From Rhynchopus euleeides (Eukaryota > Euglenozoa > Diplonemea > Diplonemida > Diplonemidae), in NCBI GenBank assembly GCA_963210315.1, contig OY723273.1, forward strand, positions 1,674,001-1,738,000: DNA of 64,000 bases, written 5' to 3'. This document shows, piece by piece, positions 54,157-64,000 of the stretch; the stretch's first letter is position 1, and each line of letters opens with the position of its first letter. The notes beneath the pieces were generated by a model. It ran no database searches. It saw only the letters and a program-made list of their open reading frames with translations, and had not been told where the DNA came from. The position numbers and the translations under genes were made by a program.

Positions 54157-56332
54157 TGCTGTCTATTCCTGATCATTATTACTCGCTGCTGGGTCACCTG
54201 TGCCACAACCCCCAAAACAGGCGGCGGTGTATCCCAGCCTTCAGCCGGGAGTGGGGCAGTTCCGCTGGTGCGCACAAACAAAGCCCCAAGCTCTTTGGCT
54301 TGCACCTGCCTGTGTGTTTGTTGGACGCCCGGGCATTGCAAGAGGGGGTTCTGCCTGATTAGATTCCATGCTGCTTGTAGGATTGAAACAAGCGATGCGA
54401 CTATGTTGGTAAACGTGCCATCGCAAATTCTGTATTTGATCCGGAAACACAGCTGGGGTTCGCGCAGTACCATTCGTAGAGAGAAAGTAAGCCGAGACGA
54501 CATCTTTTTCGTTGTATTGCACGCATTCCAGAAGGGAAAATGCCTGTGTATGTGTGTGTTGCAAGCGCAAGACTGTGCGACGGAAAGAACATCGCACTTC
54601 CCCGATCGTTGCATTTCCGCCTGGCAACCTTTGTGGGTTGTGCTGACGACACTGCTGCAAGCGACATGGCTCGGACTGAGTTTTCTCTCGCTAACCCAAA
54701 GGTCATCATGCCGTAGCTTGCAGCAAGTTGGCGTTTCACGTCCCCGCAGGTGTATACATTTGAAAAGGCGGTTTTTGAACAAATCCCGGCCACCCTTCTG
54801 TTTTTCGCATCTTCATGCTCGGGCATCCCGCAGTCTCCAGCTTCACGCAGTCCTGACGAGTCAACGAACAGTGTTAGGGGTTGTGGGAAGCGACAGCGCA
54901 TTGGCAGGTGCCGGTATTTTTTTTCAACCCAGACCTGCTTGTGGCACAAATGTGAAAGAGTTCAAATCCCAAAAAAATGCCATGTGTGTTCGCTGCCCCC
55001 ACGGATGTCAAAACCTGATGACGGGGGCCTCCTCTGTGTCTGATGCCTAGCCGACTGTTCTCGGGCTCGACAGGTTCGCTTTTCTGAACCGAGAGCGAAA
55101 CAACACCCACCCTGTGAAAAAGAAAACCGTCACTGCATGTTGTCAATACTTGATCTGTTACGCAGAAGAGTGAGAGCAGTTTCGGTGCCCACGCTAGCAC
55201 AGTTGGGTACAAGGAAATATTCATCCAAACGAAGCAGTCTTTTTTTCGGTACCAATGGAGGCACTGTTCTGTGCCAACCTGCGCGTCAGCGCAGGTTGGC
55301 ACTCGAAACTGTGAAGAAGCACGCCCCTTTCTGCATCTTTTGAGCACCCCCAACAAACCCACTGTGGCTGGCGTCGTGTCGCCAGCCAGCTCCCTCCCTT
55401 TTTTTTGACAAACGTCCCACCGGGTATCATGTTTCAGCCAAACCAGCGGGCAGCCCCCCCGCCCCTGCTGTGTTCTTCGGGAAGGCCTCCCTGACGAGCT
55501 CTTCCCACAGACAAGACGAAGCGGGTCTTCCCATGGAAGACTGTCAACATCAACATGGCGTTCAACGAACACCCACTCATCTTGCGTGGTGTGACGACGT
55601 CTGGAGAGAGCGCAAATCTGCCATTATTCATTTCACACACTACCTTGTGTGCGGAACTGTCGCTGTCACCACTCACTCTGCTATGCCTGCAACTGCTATG
55701 GCCCAATGTGCATGGGTGTAAGGGAGCAATGAGCTGTGGGAAGCTGCCAGAGCGCCCAACGCAAGTCAACCAGTTCGAAGGAATCCAACGCAGGGTAGGG
55801 GTGAGCGACAGCAGCACTTTTCTTCCCCCCACCCCCCTTTCGAATACAGCTCATAGAGCCGGCACGATACTGGCAATACTGTGTACACTACCTGCACATC
55901 ATCACCTGTGCTTCAGGACTGAGGGTCAGTCCATCCAGTAAGGTGGTGTGTGTGTCCCGGGGTAGTCTCGAGACACCCCGTGCTTTAAAAAAATATCCCA
56001 CCACACAAAAAAAAATGCTGACGGTCACCTGGTGCCCCTGATTTACCCCTTTTTCACTACGCACAAACTACGCAATCTGGGGGGGGGGTCTCGCTTTTTG
56101 GTCCCCCCCCAGTTTTTTTTTGGTCCCCCTTTCTGTGTGGCTACTGAGACAGGACTGGAGGCACTGCGCTGACCGAGCAAAAAATTATTGCCAGAACTCA
56201 CTATACACCGTACGAAAGAACGCACGACATGTGGGGCGGGACTCCAGAAACACCTGGGCAAGGTTGCCCCATGCCCAGAAACACCTGAGAAGGAAGTGAG
56301 TTCCAGGAGCCGCGTAGAACACCCTCGAGATT

Positions 56333-56946
56333 GTGAATGATGATACGATCACAGCCTTCAGGGCGCTGCGAGGTGCCACCCTGAAGGTGGCCCTTGACAT
56401 CAAGGAGAGCGTCGGCCGAGGGGTCGACGAAAAGCTGAAGAAGGCGCTACTGGCACTGGATCCCGCGGGGTATACGGAGGTCACCGCCACACAGGCAACC
56501 TCCGCTGACAACGTCCAGGAGACGTTATCCGAGGGGATCACAACGGCACTAGAGATCTGTGTCACGGGATCCAGGCGCCCACTCTCCCTCGACGGTCTGG
56601 GGATTGTTGTTGGGTATGGTGTCGTTTCCTGCAGCTGCAAAAAAGCGTAGCAACTGTGCTTCCTTCTTCCTTAATGATGCGTTGACGCTTCCACCCGGAG
56701 GAGCTGAAGCAGGCACCGCTTAATGATGCGTTGATGCTTCCACCCGACGAGCTGAAGCAGGCACCGCGCCAAAGGGCACCCCCAAAGAGACCTGCAAAGA
56801 CTGCGTCGAAACCCGCACCGAAGGCTGCCAGCGCTGCAGCACCTGAAGAACCTGCAGCACCTGCAGCACCTGCAGCACCTGAAGCGCCTGCACCCTCACT
56901 GACCCCGGAACAGCAAGAACTCCTTGAGTTTGGGGTCCCGGCATAG
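56333..56946 (+). pseudogene. Coding-like remnant, two frames
   Basis: A 105-codon frame (56333-56650; MNDDTITAFRALRGATLKVA ... VGYGVVSCSCKK) and an Ala/Pro-rich 71-codon frame (56731-56946; LPPDELKQAP ... LLEFGVPA) are codon-biased like the host genes. Between them a 45-bp unit (TTAATGATGCGTTGA ... GAAGCAGGCACCGC) is tandemly duplicated. The region is bracketed by direct repeats at 56043 and 56996, so it may be element cargo. No family recognised. Confidence 0.4.
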
Positions 56947-57132
56947 AGACAGAGAATGGCTGAGTAAATCAAAAAATGAGACCCCCCCCCCCCCCTTTTC
57001 ACTACGCACAAACTACGCAATATGGGGTCGTCAGGGGCACCACAGACTGACGTGTGTGTTTGTGTGTTGTGTGCATGCGTGTGGTGGAGGAACGCCATTC
57101 TATATTTTTTACTCAAGCAAAAAAAAAAACTA

Positions 57133-57573
57133 CCGTGGGGGCCCTCGCTACCAAGTGTGACTGAGTGAGAAAAAGTGAGAAGTCAGCCAGGTTTGGCTGA
57201 AAACTGACGACTCGTGACTCACAGTGACTCGTAGCGAGGGCCCCCCGTATACGTAAATATTTTGGAACGTAAATATTATGGAACGTAAATATTATGGAAC
57301 GCTGGTGGGTTGGCGTTCCAGATTTTTTTCGTTCCATAATATTTACAGGGCTTTCTGCGACTCGGGGACTCGGACCAGGTGATCGGACGGCATACAGAGT
57401 CCCTGACGGGACCTACTCGTGCACTTTTCGCGCGATTCCTGACGCAAGCCGTCCTCACCGCCGAGTCCCCAACTGGCCCTGTAAATATTTTGGAACGTAA
57501 ATATTATGGAACGGACCGGGCAAAAATGGGCCCGTTCCATAATATTTACGTTCCATAATATTAACGTATACGG
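57133..57573. mobile_element. Element Q, copy 2, interrupted by MITE H4
   Basis: TA at 57131-57132 and 57574-57575. The left end CCGTATACG is split after CCGT by H4. The rest parallels 1930-2260, with one extra AACGTAAATATTATGG unit near the right end. Confidence 0.8.
57137..57245. mobile_element. MITE H, copy 4 (109 bp), nested in Q2
   Basis: Ends GGGGGCCCTCGCTACC and GTAGCGAGGGCCCCC; CGT duplicated at 57134-57136 and 57246-57248. The interior (AAAAAGTGAGAAGTCAGCCA) is nearly the complement of copy 2. Confidence 0.88.
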
Positions 57574-57910
57574 TATATCCGGATCAAAGAAAGCCCCACC
57601 CACAAGGAATGGCGTTTGCAAATGCGGGACATTCTCCTCACACCCCCCCCCACCCCCACCCCCGCACCCTTCTTCTCTGCTGAGACTTTGACACCGCGTT
57701 GGCGTTGCACCTTACACATTTGGGTAATCTGCGTTCCAGCAAGACATCCAAGCATCACGCCAACCACATTGCATTGGTGCATATCCACATCGTGCATGCT
57801 GCTGTTTTGTTGCAATGCTCAGCCTCATTGCGGGCACCGCCAACACCCCTCCACCACACCCACTCCAACACCCTACCCCAGGGCAGCCCCTGCTGCTGCA
57901 CGCTGCAGCG

Positions 57911-60900
57911 ATGAATGAGATATATGACCTCGAGTCGGCGATTGTCTCCGCGATGGAGGTGGAGCACAACCACCTCATCGTGTGCGACCTGGCGGAGAAG
58001 CTCGTGACGCGGTGCCTGAACTACGCCCACTCCGCCCTCAGGCAGGGCAACCTGCGCGAGAGCTACGTCATGCTCCTGAAGGCCGAGGCGCTGACGAACA
58101 CCGAGCGTGAGGACATGTTCTTCCTTGCAGACGGCAGGACCCGGGCACGGCTGCGGAAGCGATGCTTCGCCCTCCTGTCGGAGTTTGAGTTCCGCCGCAT
58201 CTACCCATCCGCCAGCCGCCCCGGCACCGGCACCAGCGCCTCGGCACCGCGGCCCGCGATGCCGCCGCATCACGCCAAGATCCGCGAGAGGCTTGCCGCT
58301 GGGGGCGACGTGGCGCCCCCCGTCACCGTCGTCACACCGCGCAGCGTCTCCAAGGCGGAGTTCGAAGCCATGCAGGCCGAGGCAGAGCCAGCAGCGGCTG
58401 ACAGGCGCCCCTCCGCTGCCGATACTGTGAAGAAGCCTGAGAAGCGTGCCCCCCGTGTGCTGACCAGCGAGGAGCGCCTCCAGCGCGCCAAGGTCATGCG
58501 GGAGCGTGCCGATCGCAGAACGGCGGAGCGTGAGGCGCAGCGCCAGGCGGACCGGTCGCACCTCCAGACCCTGCGGAAAGCTTCCCTATCTCACGATCGC
58601 GGTGTGGGCGGTGCGGGGCGTGAAGCCGGGCCGGGATCTAAGACCTCCTCCCGCAGGGCCAGCGAGGTGTCCGTCATCCGCAGTGCCGACCGCCCCGTGA
58701 CGCAGAGCAGGAACGTGAGCCTGGTGCTGCCGCACGACGACGACGCGCGCCTCACCGGCTGGGCGGCGCCGGAATCTGTCACATCCCCCATCATCGTCCC
58801 CCCCAGGCCGGCAGACACATCGGGCGATCCCCCGTCCCGACCCACCTCCCCGCCGCCAGCGCCGCTTGCGACGGCATCGCCGACGCCAGCGCCGGCACCG
58901 GCACCCGTTGAGCCCACCAGCCCCTGCGCCTCCACAGCGCTCGTCGCGCTCGCCTCCGCCTGCAGCTGGTGCTTCGTGGGGGAGCGTGTGGAGGCTGCGG
59001 CGGGGCTGCGCCTCCTGCTGGAGCCCTTCGCCTCCTCGCCTGCGAAGCTGCGGAGCATCGAGACTGTGCAGCGGCACTACCGCTGCTGGTCGGCGAAGGC
59101 GCGCGCCAACGCGAGGCGCACAGAACTCCTCGCGAGGTACGAACTGCACCTCGCAAGGGCAAGGCGGGACCAGCCGCAGCCACAGCAGCCGCAACACCCC
59201 CCACACGACACCGACACCACAGACGCGGACCCACCCCCACCGGAGGGGCTGCCGCCGCCTCAGCAGCAGGAGCAGCAGCAGCACCCCCGCCCAACCGTTG
59301 CAGAAGCCTCCATACAGACCGACGCGGTGTTCGAATCGCCCCCACTCCCGGCGCAGCCGCAGCCGGCCCTCGCCTCGCTTCCCCCGCAGGTGCCTGGGGA
59401 GCAGCCGCCACCGCAGCACCAGCTCTCCAAAGGGCATCTCCTCGGGGACACCTCCGCGTCATTCTGGTCGGACGAACGCCCCGTCTCCTTCACGGTGGAC
59501 GCGCCGCTGGAGGGCAGCGAGGCTGCGGCGGATGCGGCAGTACCCTCGACACCCCCTGCCCCCGCCTTCTCGTCTGCGGAGGGGGCATCCCCTTCAGAGC
59601 CGCCCACGCTGGCTGAGTCGCAGGAGGATACGGCATCACCCCCCCACCCTGCAACGCCACAGCAGGAGGCCCTCGGCGTTGCAGCGGAGGACGCGCCGCA
59701 GCAGAGCCCGCCCCCCGAGGGGGGCAGCGGGGAGCTGCCTCCACAGCACGACGACACGGCTGCTGCCGCCGACCCCTCCCCGCCGCAGACCCCTCCACAG
59801 GAGGCTGCATCGCCCGAGACCCCGCCGGGCGGTGGCGGCGCTGCCCCCACCGCAGCCACCCCGACGCCGGGCTCCGTGACACCCCCCCTCCCCCTGGTAG
59901 GGGAGGTGGGGGAGGGCACACCACCCCAGCAGCTTCCGCAGGAGGTGACGCGGAGATCACCCCGGGCTCGGTTTATGTTGGAGCTCGCGCCTGAGGCTTC
60001 TGGGGGGGGTGTGTGCCAGGAGCAGGTACAGGGGGGGGAGGAGAGGGAGGGAGGTGCGGCCGACGGTGCTGAGTTTCTGGAGGAGGAGGCGGCGGCGGCG
60101 GTGCCCGCCCCGGAACCCCCGCGCTTTGGGATGGGGAGGGCGGAGACGCCGGACGAGGCGCTGCTGGAGGGGCTCGCGCGGAGCAGGATGCAGGAGTTGG
60201 AGCTGGAGGGCATCGCCGAGCAGTTCATTGCGGAGGATGGGGCGGCGGTCTCCCCGGATGTTAACAGGCCTGCGGAGACGAGGGCTGAGATGGACGAACG
60301 GCTGGACGGCCTGCTCGAGGCCTTCCGGAGGCATGAGGAGGAGATGCTGGCGGGGGAGGGGCGGCGGCGGCGGGAGGCGGAGGAGGCACGGGCCGCGGTT
60401 GCCATCCAATCCGCGTGGCGCGCGCATCGGGCACGGGGGAGTTTGACCCTGCTTCAGGCGAAGCGGAACCTCGACAGGTTGCGCACGCTCGCCTCAGAGG
60501 CGCCGCTTCCCGGGGATGCCACCATGGTGCAGCCGAATCGCCATCCGGCCGCCACCCCACCCAATGCAAGCCTGACACCCCCGCAAAGAGTTTTGCAGGA
60601 CGACGATGGCGGCAGCGGCACGAAGGGGCAAGGTGCCACAGCCCCAGAGAGGGATGCTGGAGGTGCGGATGGGGGTGGCGGTGGGCCCGATTCCCCAGGG
60701 CCCCACCTCCCCCTGACGGAGGCGGATCTCGACACGCCTGGTGGGTACCGGAGGTGGAAGAGGGGGTATGAAGAGCGCGTGGTGGAGTCGGAGCAGCATC
60801 GGGAGCGGCTCCGCCAGAAGAGGCAGCTGCTCCGCGACAGGGCGAAGATGTTTGTGGCGAAGAAGAAGGGAGAGGCGGCGCTGATGTCGCTGCGGTGCCT

Positions 60901-61699
60901 CACGATGCGGCTCCGGGTGCAGGCGGCGGCGGAGGCGGCGAGCGTTGGGCAGCAGCTCTTCTACACGCCGCGCACCATGCCTCAGGAGGTCGAGGAGGAG
61001 CTCAACAGCACGGTTGTCAGCATTGTGGGGCGGAAGCAGGTTTCCGCACACCGGAGGATGCTGTATGCGAGCCGCATCCAAGGGTTTGGGAAGGCGTTCC
61101 TCTCGCGCAGTGTTATGCAGCATAAAAAATTCCACCGCGCCTCGAAGAACATCCAGCGGATATGGAACGGATATAAGGTGCGGAAGACCCGCGCCGTGGC
61201 TGAGCAGATCCTGACCATCATCGAGATGGCGACGGTGGACCCCTGCTCCCCACAGCAGGTTCGCCGTGCGTCGTGCATCGCGCCGCAGCCGCTCTTGGCA
61301 GGGCATCAGAGCTTTGTCTTCGGGTCGCCCCCACCAGCGAAGCAAAAGAGTGTCGATGCGGCGGTGCAGGTTGCAGGGGATGACTGTGGCAGCGGTGGAG
61401 AGGCGGGGGACGGGTGCGGCGTCTCCCCGCTGTCGCGGTCTGCATATGCCCCCAGGGCGCGCCCCAGCACTGCCGCGGTGGGGGGAGGAGGTGGTGGTTG
61501 TGGCGGTGGCCCGTCAGGACCCCTCTTCCCAGAGATCCCAAGCAGGCTTGTCAAAAGTGCGGCGCCCCGCCCGCCAGCCTGCCCGATGCAGGTGTCCGCG
61601 AGGCGGGTGAGGCGTGGATGGGGCGGGTCTCAGGCGGGTGGTGATGCGAAGAAAAGGGGCGGGCGGCAATACGTCCCGATGATGACTGTTGATGTGTGA
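57911..61699 (+). CDS. Large IQ-motif protein with TPR-like N-terminus
   Basis: Single frame of 1262 codons. I start at ATG 57911 (MNEIYDLESAIVSAMEVEHN); an in-frame ATG at 57815 would add a Pro-rich leader that looks untranslated. Residues 1-65 form helical pairs (LVTRCLNYAHSALRQGNLRE) like a TPR or MIT hairpin. About 430-700 is Pro/Gln/Glu-rich and probably disordered. IQ-type calmodulin-binding segments occur at about 385 (VQRHYRCWSAKAR), 830 (IQSAWRAHRAR), 1054 (IQGFGKAFLSR) and 1079 (IQRIWNGYKVRK), with charged coiled coil before the last two. Proteins of this build are common in flagellated protists as cytoskeletal or flagellar factors; that role is inference. The tail is Gly-rich. Confidence 0.75.
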   Translation: MNEIYDLESAIVSAMEVEHNHLIVCDLAEKLVTRCLNYAHSALRQGNLRESYVMLLKAEALTNTEREDMFFLADGRTRARLRKRCFALLSEFEFRRIYPSASRPGTGTSASAPRPAMPPHHAKIRERLAAGGDVAPPVTVVTPRSVSKAEFEAMQAEAEPAAADRRPSAADTVKKPEKRAPRVLTSEERLQRAKVMRERADRRTAEREAQRQADRSHLQTLRKASLSHDRGVGGAGREAGPGSKTSSRRASEVSVIRSADRPVTQSRNVSLVLPHDDDARLTGWAAPESVTSPIIVPPRPADTSGDPPSRPTSPPPAPLATASPTPAPAPAPVEPTSPCASTALVALASACSWCFVGERVEAAAGLRLLLEPFASSPAKLRSIETVQRHYRCWSAKARANARRTELLARYELHLARARRDQPQPQQPQHPPHDTDTTDADPPPPEGLPPPQQQEQQQHPRPTVAEASIQTDAVFESPPLPAQPQPALASLPPQVPGEQPPPQHQLSKGHLLGDTSASFWSDERPVSFTVDAPLEGSEAAADAAVPSTPPAPAFSSAEGASPSEPPTLAESQEDTASPPHPATPQQEALGVAAEDAPQQSPPPEGGSGELPPQHDDTAAAADPSPPQTPPQEAASPETPPGGGGAAPTAATPTPGSVTPPLPLVGEVGEGTPPQQLPQEVTRRSPRARFMLELAPEASGGGVCQEQVQGGEEREGGAADGAEFLEEEAAAAVPAPEPPRFGMGRAETPDEALLEGLARSRMQELELEGIAEQFIAEDGAAVSPDVNRPAETRAEMDERLDGLLEAFRRHEEEMLAGEGRRRREAEEARAAVAIQSAWRAHRARGSLTLLQAKRNLDRLRTLASEAPLPGDATMVQPNRHPAATPPNASLTPPQRVLQDDDGGSGTKGQGATAPERDAGGADGGGGGPDSPGPHLPLTEADLDTPGGYRRWKRGYEERVVESEQHRERLRQKRQLLRDRAKMFVAKKKGEAALMSLRCLTMRLRVQAAAEAASVGQQLFYTPRTMPQEVEEELNSTVVSIVGRKQVSAHRRMLYASRIQGFGKAFLSRSVMQHKKFHRASKNIQRIWNGYKVRKTRAVAEQILTIIEMATVDPCSPQQVRRASCIAPQPLLAGHQSFVFGSPPPAKQKSVDAAVQVAGDDCGSGGEAGDGCGVSPLSRSAYAPRARPSTAAVGGGGGGCGGGPSGPLFPEIPSRLVKSAAPRPPACPMQVSARRVRRGWGGSQAGGDAKKRGGRQYVPMMTVDV

Positions 61700-63673
61700 G
61701 GGGCGGGGGGGGTGGTAGTGGAGGAGGGGAGAGGGGTATTTTTTATCTTGGAGTTGTGCGAACAACGCAGGAAAAAATTGCTATGCAGATCAGGCAGGCG
61801 TGTGGGTGGTGTTTCTTCGCGATCTACGAATACCCGCTGGTTCTTCTCCCCCCCTTCCTGATTTGCAGACGCAAAGAAGTTTTTTACCACAACAGGGAAC
61901 CTGTCAGTGTCAAAAAGATAGTAGGCAGCGCTTGGGCAACAAATTCAACCTCCTCATCAGGCTGCGGAGTTGCTTTTGTTTTGCCCGGATTTGGCGCACA
62001 AACAACAGCCTTATCTTTTTCCGTGCCCCGCTCAAGCAAAAGTGGTCCGGAATCTGTTCCTCCCCCGCCCCCCAACACATTGCTGGACGGGGCGTCTCCC
62101 AGATAGCGAAAAAGGGAGGAAGACAAATCCCGCAATAAAATCCATGACAAATGAGCGGAAAGTGCCATCTTTCATTGTCTAACCGCTCTGCACACCACAC
62201 CTTTCCATCAGTCATAAGGGCAAACCTCCCCCCTTTACATTAAGCCGGTGAGCGAAGACCCACCTCCTCATACGATCAGTTCTTTCACCCCGCCATGCCA
62301 TGTCACTGAGGGGTTGTCTCCCTCGCACCTCCCTGGGTAGGTCATGTTGTTCTGTCCGACCCTCCCTTCCCCCCCGCTCTGTTCTCACCATCATTTACAC
62401 TAACCGTGGTTCGTTACGTGCGTGGTACTGTGACCTTCCTCCATTTGGGGGCGCAGGTGCTTCTTGTTGTCTTGTCCCCGGAACGGGATCTTTTCTGCTG
62501 TTTTTTGCTTTTTTGTTAAACACCGCGCACACCCCCCAACACCGCCAGCCAGGCTAGTCTGGCACCGACAGGTGGTGCAGGGGAGGTCAGCCTTCAAGGC
62601 TTGTCAGGGTGGAGAGAGAGAAGGCGAAGCCATTCGAAGGGGGTGTCAGCTCAAGACGAGACGACCTGACCTGAAGCTTCCGGTTGACCCCCCTCCCTTT
62701 CCCCCCATCTTCCCCTCAACCCGCAGGGCAGATTGTGTGAGCCAGGCTCTTGGTATCTCGCGGGAAGAAGGCTGTTGGCAGCGCAATGTTTTTCACCTCG
62801 CATGTCGCAGGTCATGACAACCAGATCACAAACTAAACAGCTGGATCTTCCGACCACTATGAAGGCCCGTGGAGTAATCCTGCACCACACGCATTGGCAG
62901 GCACCTTTTCTGTGCAAGCAAAGAATGGATCCACCAGATCCATTCCTGCCAGACCCTTTCACATGCCAACCACCGCCACCGCCACCACACCCCACCCCTG
63001 CAGGCACTGGGCGAGACTCGGAGACAGTATATTGTCTCTGGACCCCACCCCCACCCCCACCCCACCCCACCCAGCCCTTTCTCGCCCTCCCCACGTGCCC
63101 GCGCCCTTCTACACATCAGCGCCCTCCTTTCCCCGAGTGACCGTGCTGATACAACCGCTCTCTCTCTCTCCCTCTCTCCGACCCCCTCCCCCCCCCGCCA
63201 CACACACAGTAGGCGACCCACCCAGACGATCAGGGTGGAGTGGGCGGGCGGTGTTGTGGTGGGTGATCCCCGCCGGAAACACTCCCCCCTCTCCCCCCGC
63301 CCCCCACTCTTCTTCTATTTGATGTCCCGCTAACCCACAGCGGAACAGGAGGGGTGGGGGTGGGGTGGGGCGGCAGGAGGAGGACGGAGGAAGGAGCGAG
63401 GGTCGTCTCTGCACTCCACCCCCCCCCCCCCCCACCACACACACACACACCCCCCCCCCCGTCCGTTGGCCCCTTCTCAGACAACACTCTTCTTTTTTGT
63501 TCCTGTGTGATACCTTTCCGATATTTCTATTCCGTTGTTCAAATAAAAAACACCTCCCCCACCCCCTCCCCTCCTTCTCCCCCCCCCATCTTCTCTGTTG
63601 TTAAAAACACTCTGCGAAACGCTGGGTGCGTTGGGGGCCGTGCCCACACACACACCCTCAACGTAACATCGCA
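61700..63673. other. Spacer between IQ and ubiquitin-ligase genes
   Basis: Pyrimidine- and C-rich, especially 63030-63200 and 63415-63465. Frames in both directions are shadows of low-complexity sequence. CCTCTCTCTCTCCCTCTCT (63160) and CCCCCCATCTTCTCTG (63580) could act as pyrimidine tracts for the next gene. Confidence 0.5.
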
Positions 63674-64000
63674 ATGGATGGCGGAGTCCGGGGGCTGCTC
63701 GCGCAGCTCGCTGCGGCGAAGAATGCAAAGTTTGATGCGACGATGGTGGGGATATGCGAGGAGCTCTGCACCGTACTGTGTATCGGGACGGAGGAGAGCC
63801 TCCGAGGGCTTGACAGCACCGAATTCGTCCGGAGCCTTTCCGAGGTGCTCCTCATGAATTCCGCCATCCCCGAGCTGAAGGTTTTCGCGATGCGCGCCGT
63901 CGCCCTCATCCTCGACAGCGTCCCTTCCACAGGAAGCAACCCCGCCTGCGCACAGGAGGTTGTCACTCTCGTGCTGGACCAACTCAACAGAGCAGACACC
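63674..64000 (+). CDS. TRIP12/UPL3-type HECT ubiquitin ligase, N-terminal armadillo part (3' end outside window)
   Basis: From ATG 63674 the frame is open to the window end (109 codons). GICEELCTVLCIGTEESLRG, followed by SLSEVLLMNSAIPELKVFAM and RAVALILDSVPS, matches the conserved armadillo start of TRIP12/UPL3/Ufd4-like ligases (in others, L-x-L-C-E-x-L-S-x-x-x-E-D/E-S-L and A-x-R-A-L-x-x-x-x-D-V-x-P). Such proteins add ubiquitin through a C-terminal HECT domain, which should lie beyond 64000. Usually 100 or more residues precede this segment in animals and plants; here it starts close to the Met, so either the N-terminus is short or an upstream exon exists. Confidence 0.65.
   Translation, partial: MDGGVRGLLAQLAAAKNAKFDATMVGICEELCTVLCIGTEESLRGLDSTEFVRSLSEVLLMNSAIPELKVFAMRAVALILDSVPSTGSNPACAQEVVTLVLDQLNRADT

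Larger units (their letters stand above)
53321..57130. other. Spacer with remnants
   Basis: Holds the second copy of the 105-bp duplication, a hairpin module, and coding-like remnants at 56333-56946. Frames of up to 260 codons at 54.2-55.1 kb are cysteine-rich, compete with minus-strand frames and lack domains, so I do not call genes there. CACTACGCACAAACTACGCA is at 56056 and again at 57000. Confidence 0.5.

Noticed and set aside
54957..54980. GAGTTCAAATCC as a tRNA T-arm
   Set aside because: No D-arm, anticodon stem or matching acceptor stem upstream.
54268..55050. 260-codon plus-strand frame
   Set aside because: Competes with a similar-length minus frame, lacks the third-base bias of host genes and shows no domain.

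Overview
This is a window of nuclear DNA from a unicellular eukaryote. Protein-coding stretches are GC-rich, mostly intronless and long. They sit in spacers full of C-tracts, AT-rich palindromes and nested transposons. Every gene I judge to be a host gene (six of six) lies on the + strand: a Sec1/Munc18 gene, a coiled-coil RING gene, a receptor-like cyclase-homology gene, a short unknown gene, an IQ-motif gene and the start of a TRIP12/UPL3-type ubiquitin ligase. One-directional gene order, few introns and pyrimidine tracts ending in AG just upstream of several start codons are what one expects of Euglenozoa with polycistronic transcription and trans-splicing, for example a diplonemid. That assignment is inference; no spliced-leader or rRNA gene is visible to settle it.

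Layout. 1-2571: the right part of a foldback element with nested insertions. 2724-6457: Sec1/Munc18 gene in four exons; intron 1 holds a 1.15-kb TIR element. 6954-8102: an anonymous TIR element. 9668-11969: a 2.3-kb near-perfect palindrome. 12000-18615: a TA-flanked composite containing two hAT-like units, one with a transposase gene broken by a 200-N assembly gap. 18618-19764: second copy of the 1.15-kb element. 19929-22874: RING gene. 23601-28398: cyclase-homology receptor gene. 28757-29903: third copy of the 1.15-kb element. 32272-47225: a stack of nested and adjacent transposons. 47476-47961: short gene. 48-57 kb: repeats, MITEs and coding remnants. 57911-61699: IQ gene. 63674 to the window end: 5' part of the ubiquitin ligase gene.

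The most informative region is the stack at 32-47 kb. A small TA-flanked element (D) was entered at a TA by a 12.6-kb pogo-like element (C). C's DDE transposase gene was split by a 9.9-kb TIR element (F) that left a 5-bp duplication (AAGCA). Removing F and one duplicate restores the reading frame exactly. F contains a palindromic TCACAACAAA-type minisatellite and three truncated copies of one APE-type non-LTR retrotransposon, two of them in opposite orientation. Beside D, sharing its TA, lies a fourth element (B) whose gene carries a helix-turn-helix-like motif but no visible catalytic domain.

One theme runs through the window. At least six TIR families have TA flanks (A, B, C, D, E and Q), and several sit in C-tracts of the form C(n)-TA-C(n). 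Twice, two elements are chained head to tail through a shared TA inside such a tract. A second theme is hairpin DNA: 109-bp MITEs with 3-bp duplications, ~130-bp hairpin modules and perfect AT-rich palindromes occur throughout.
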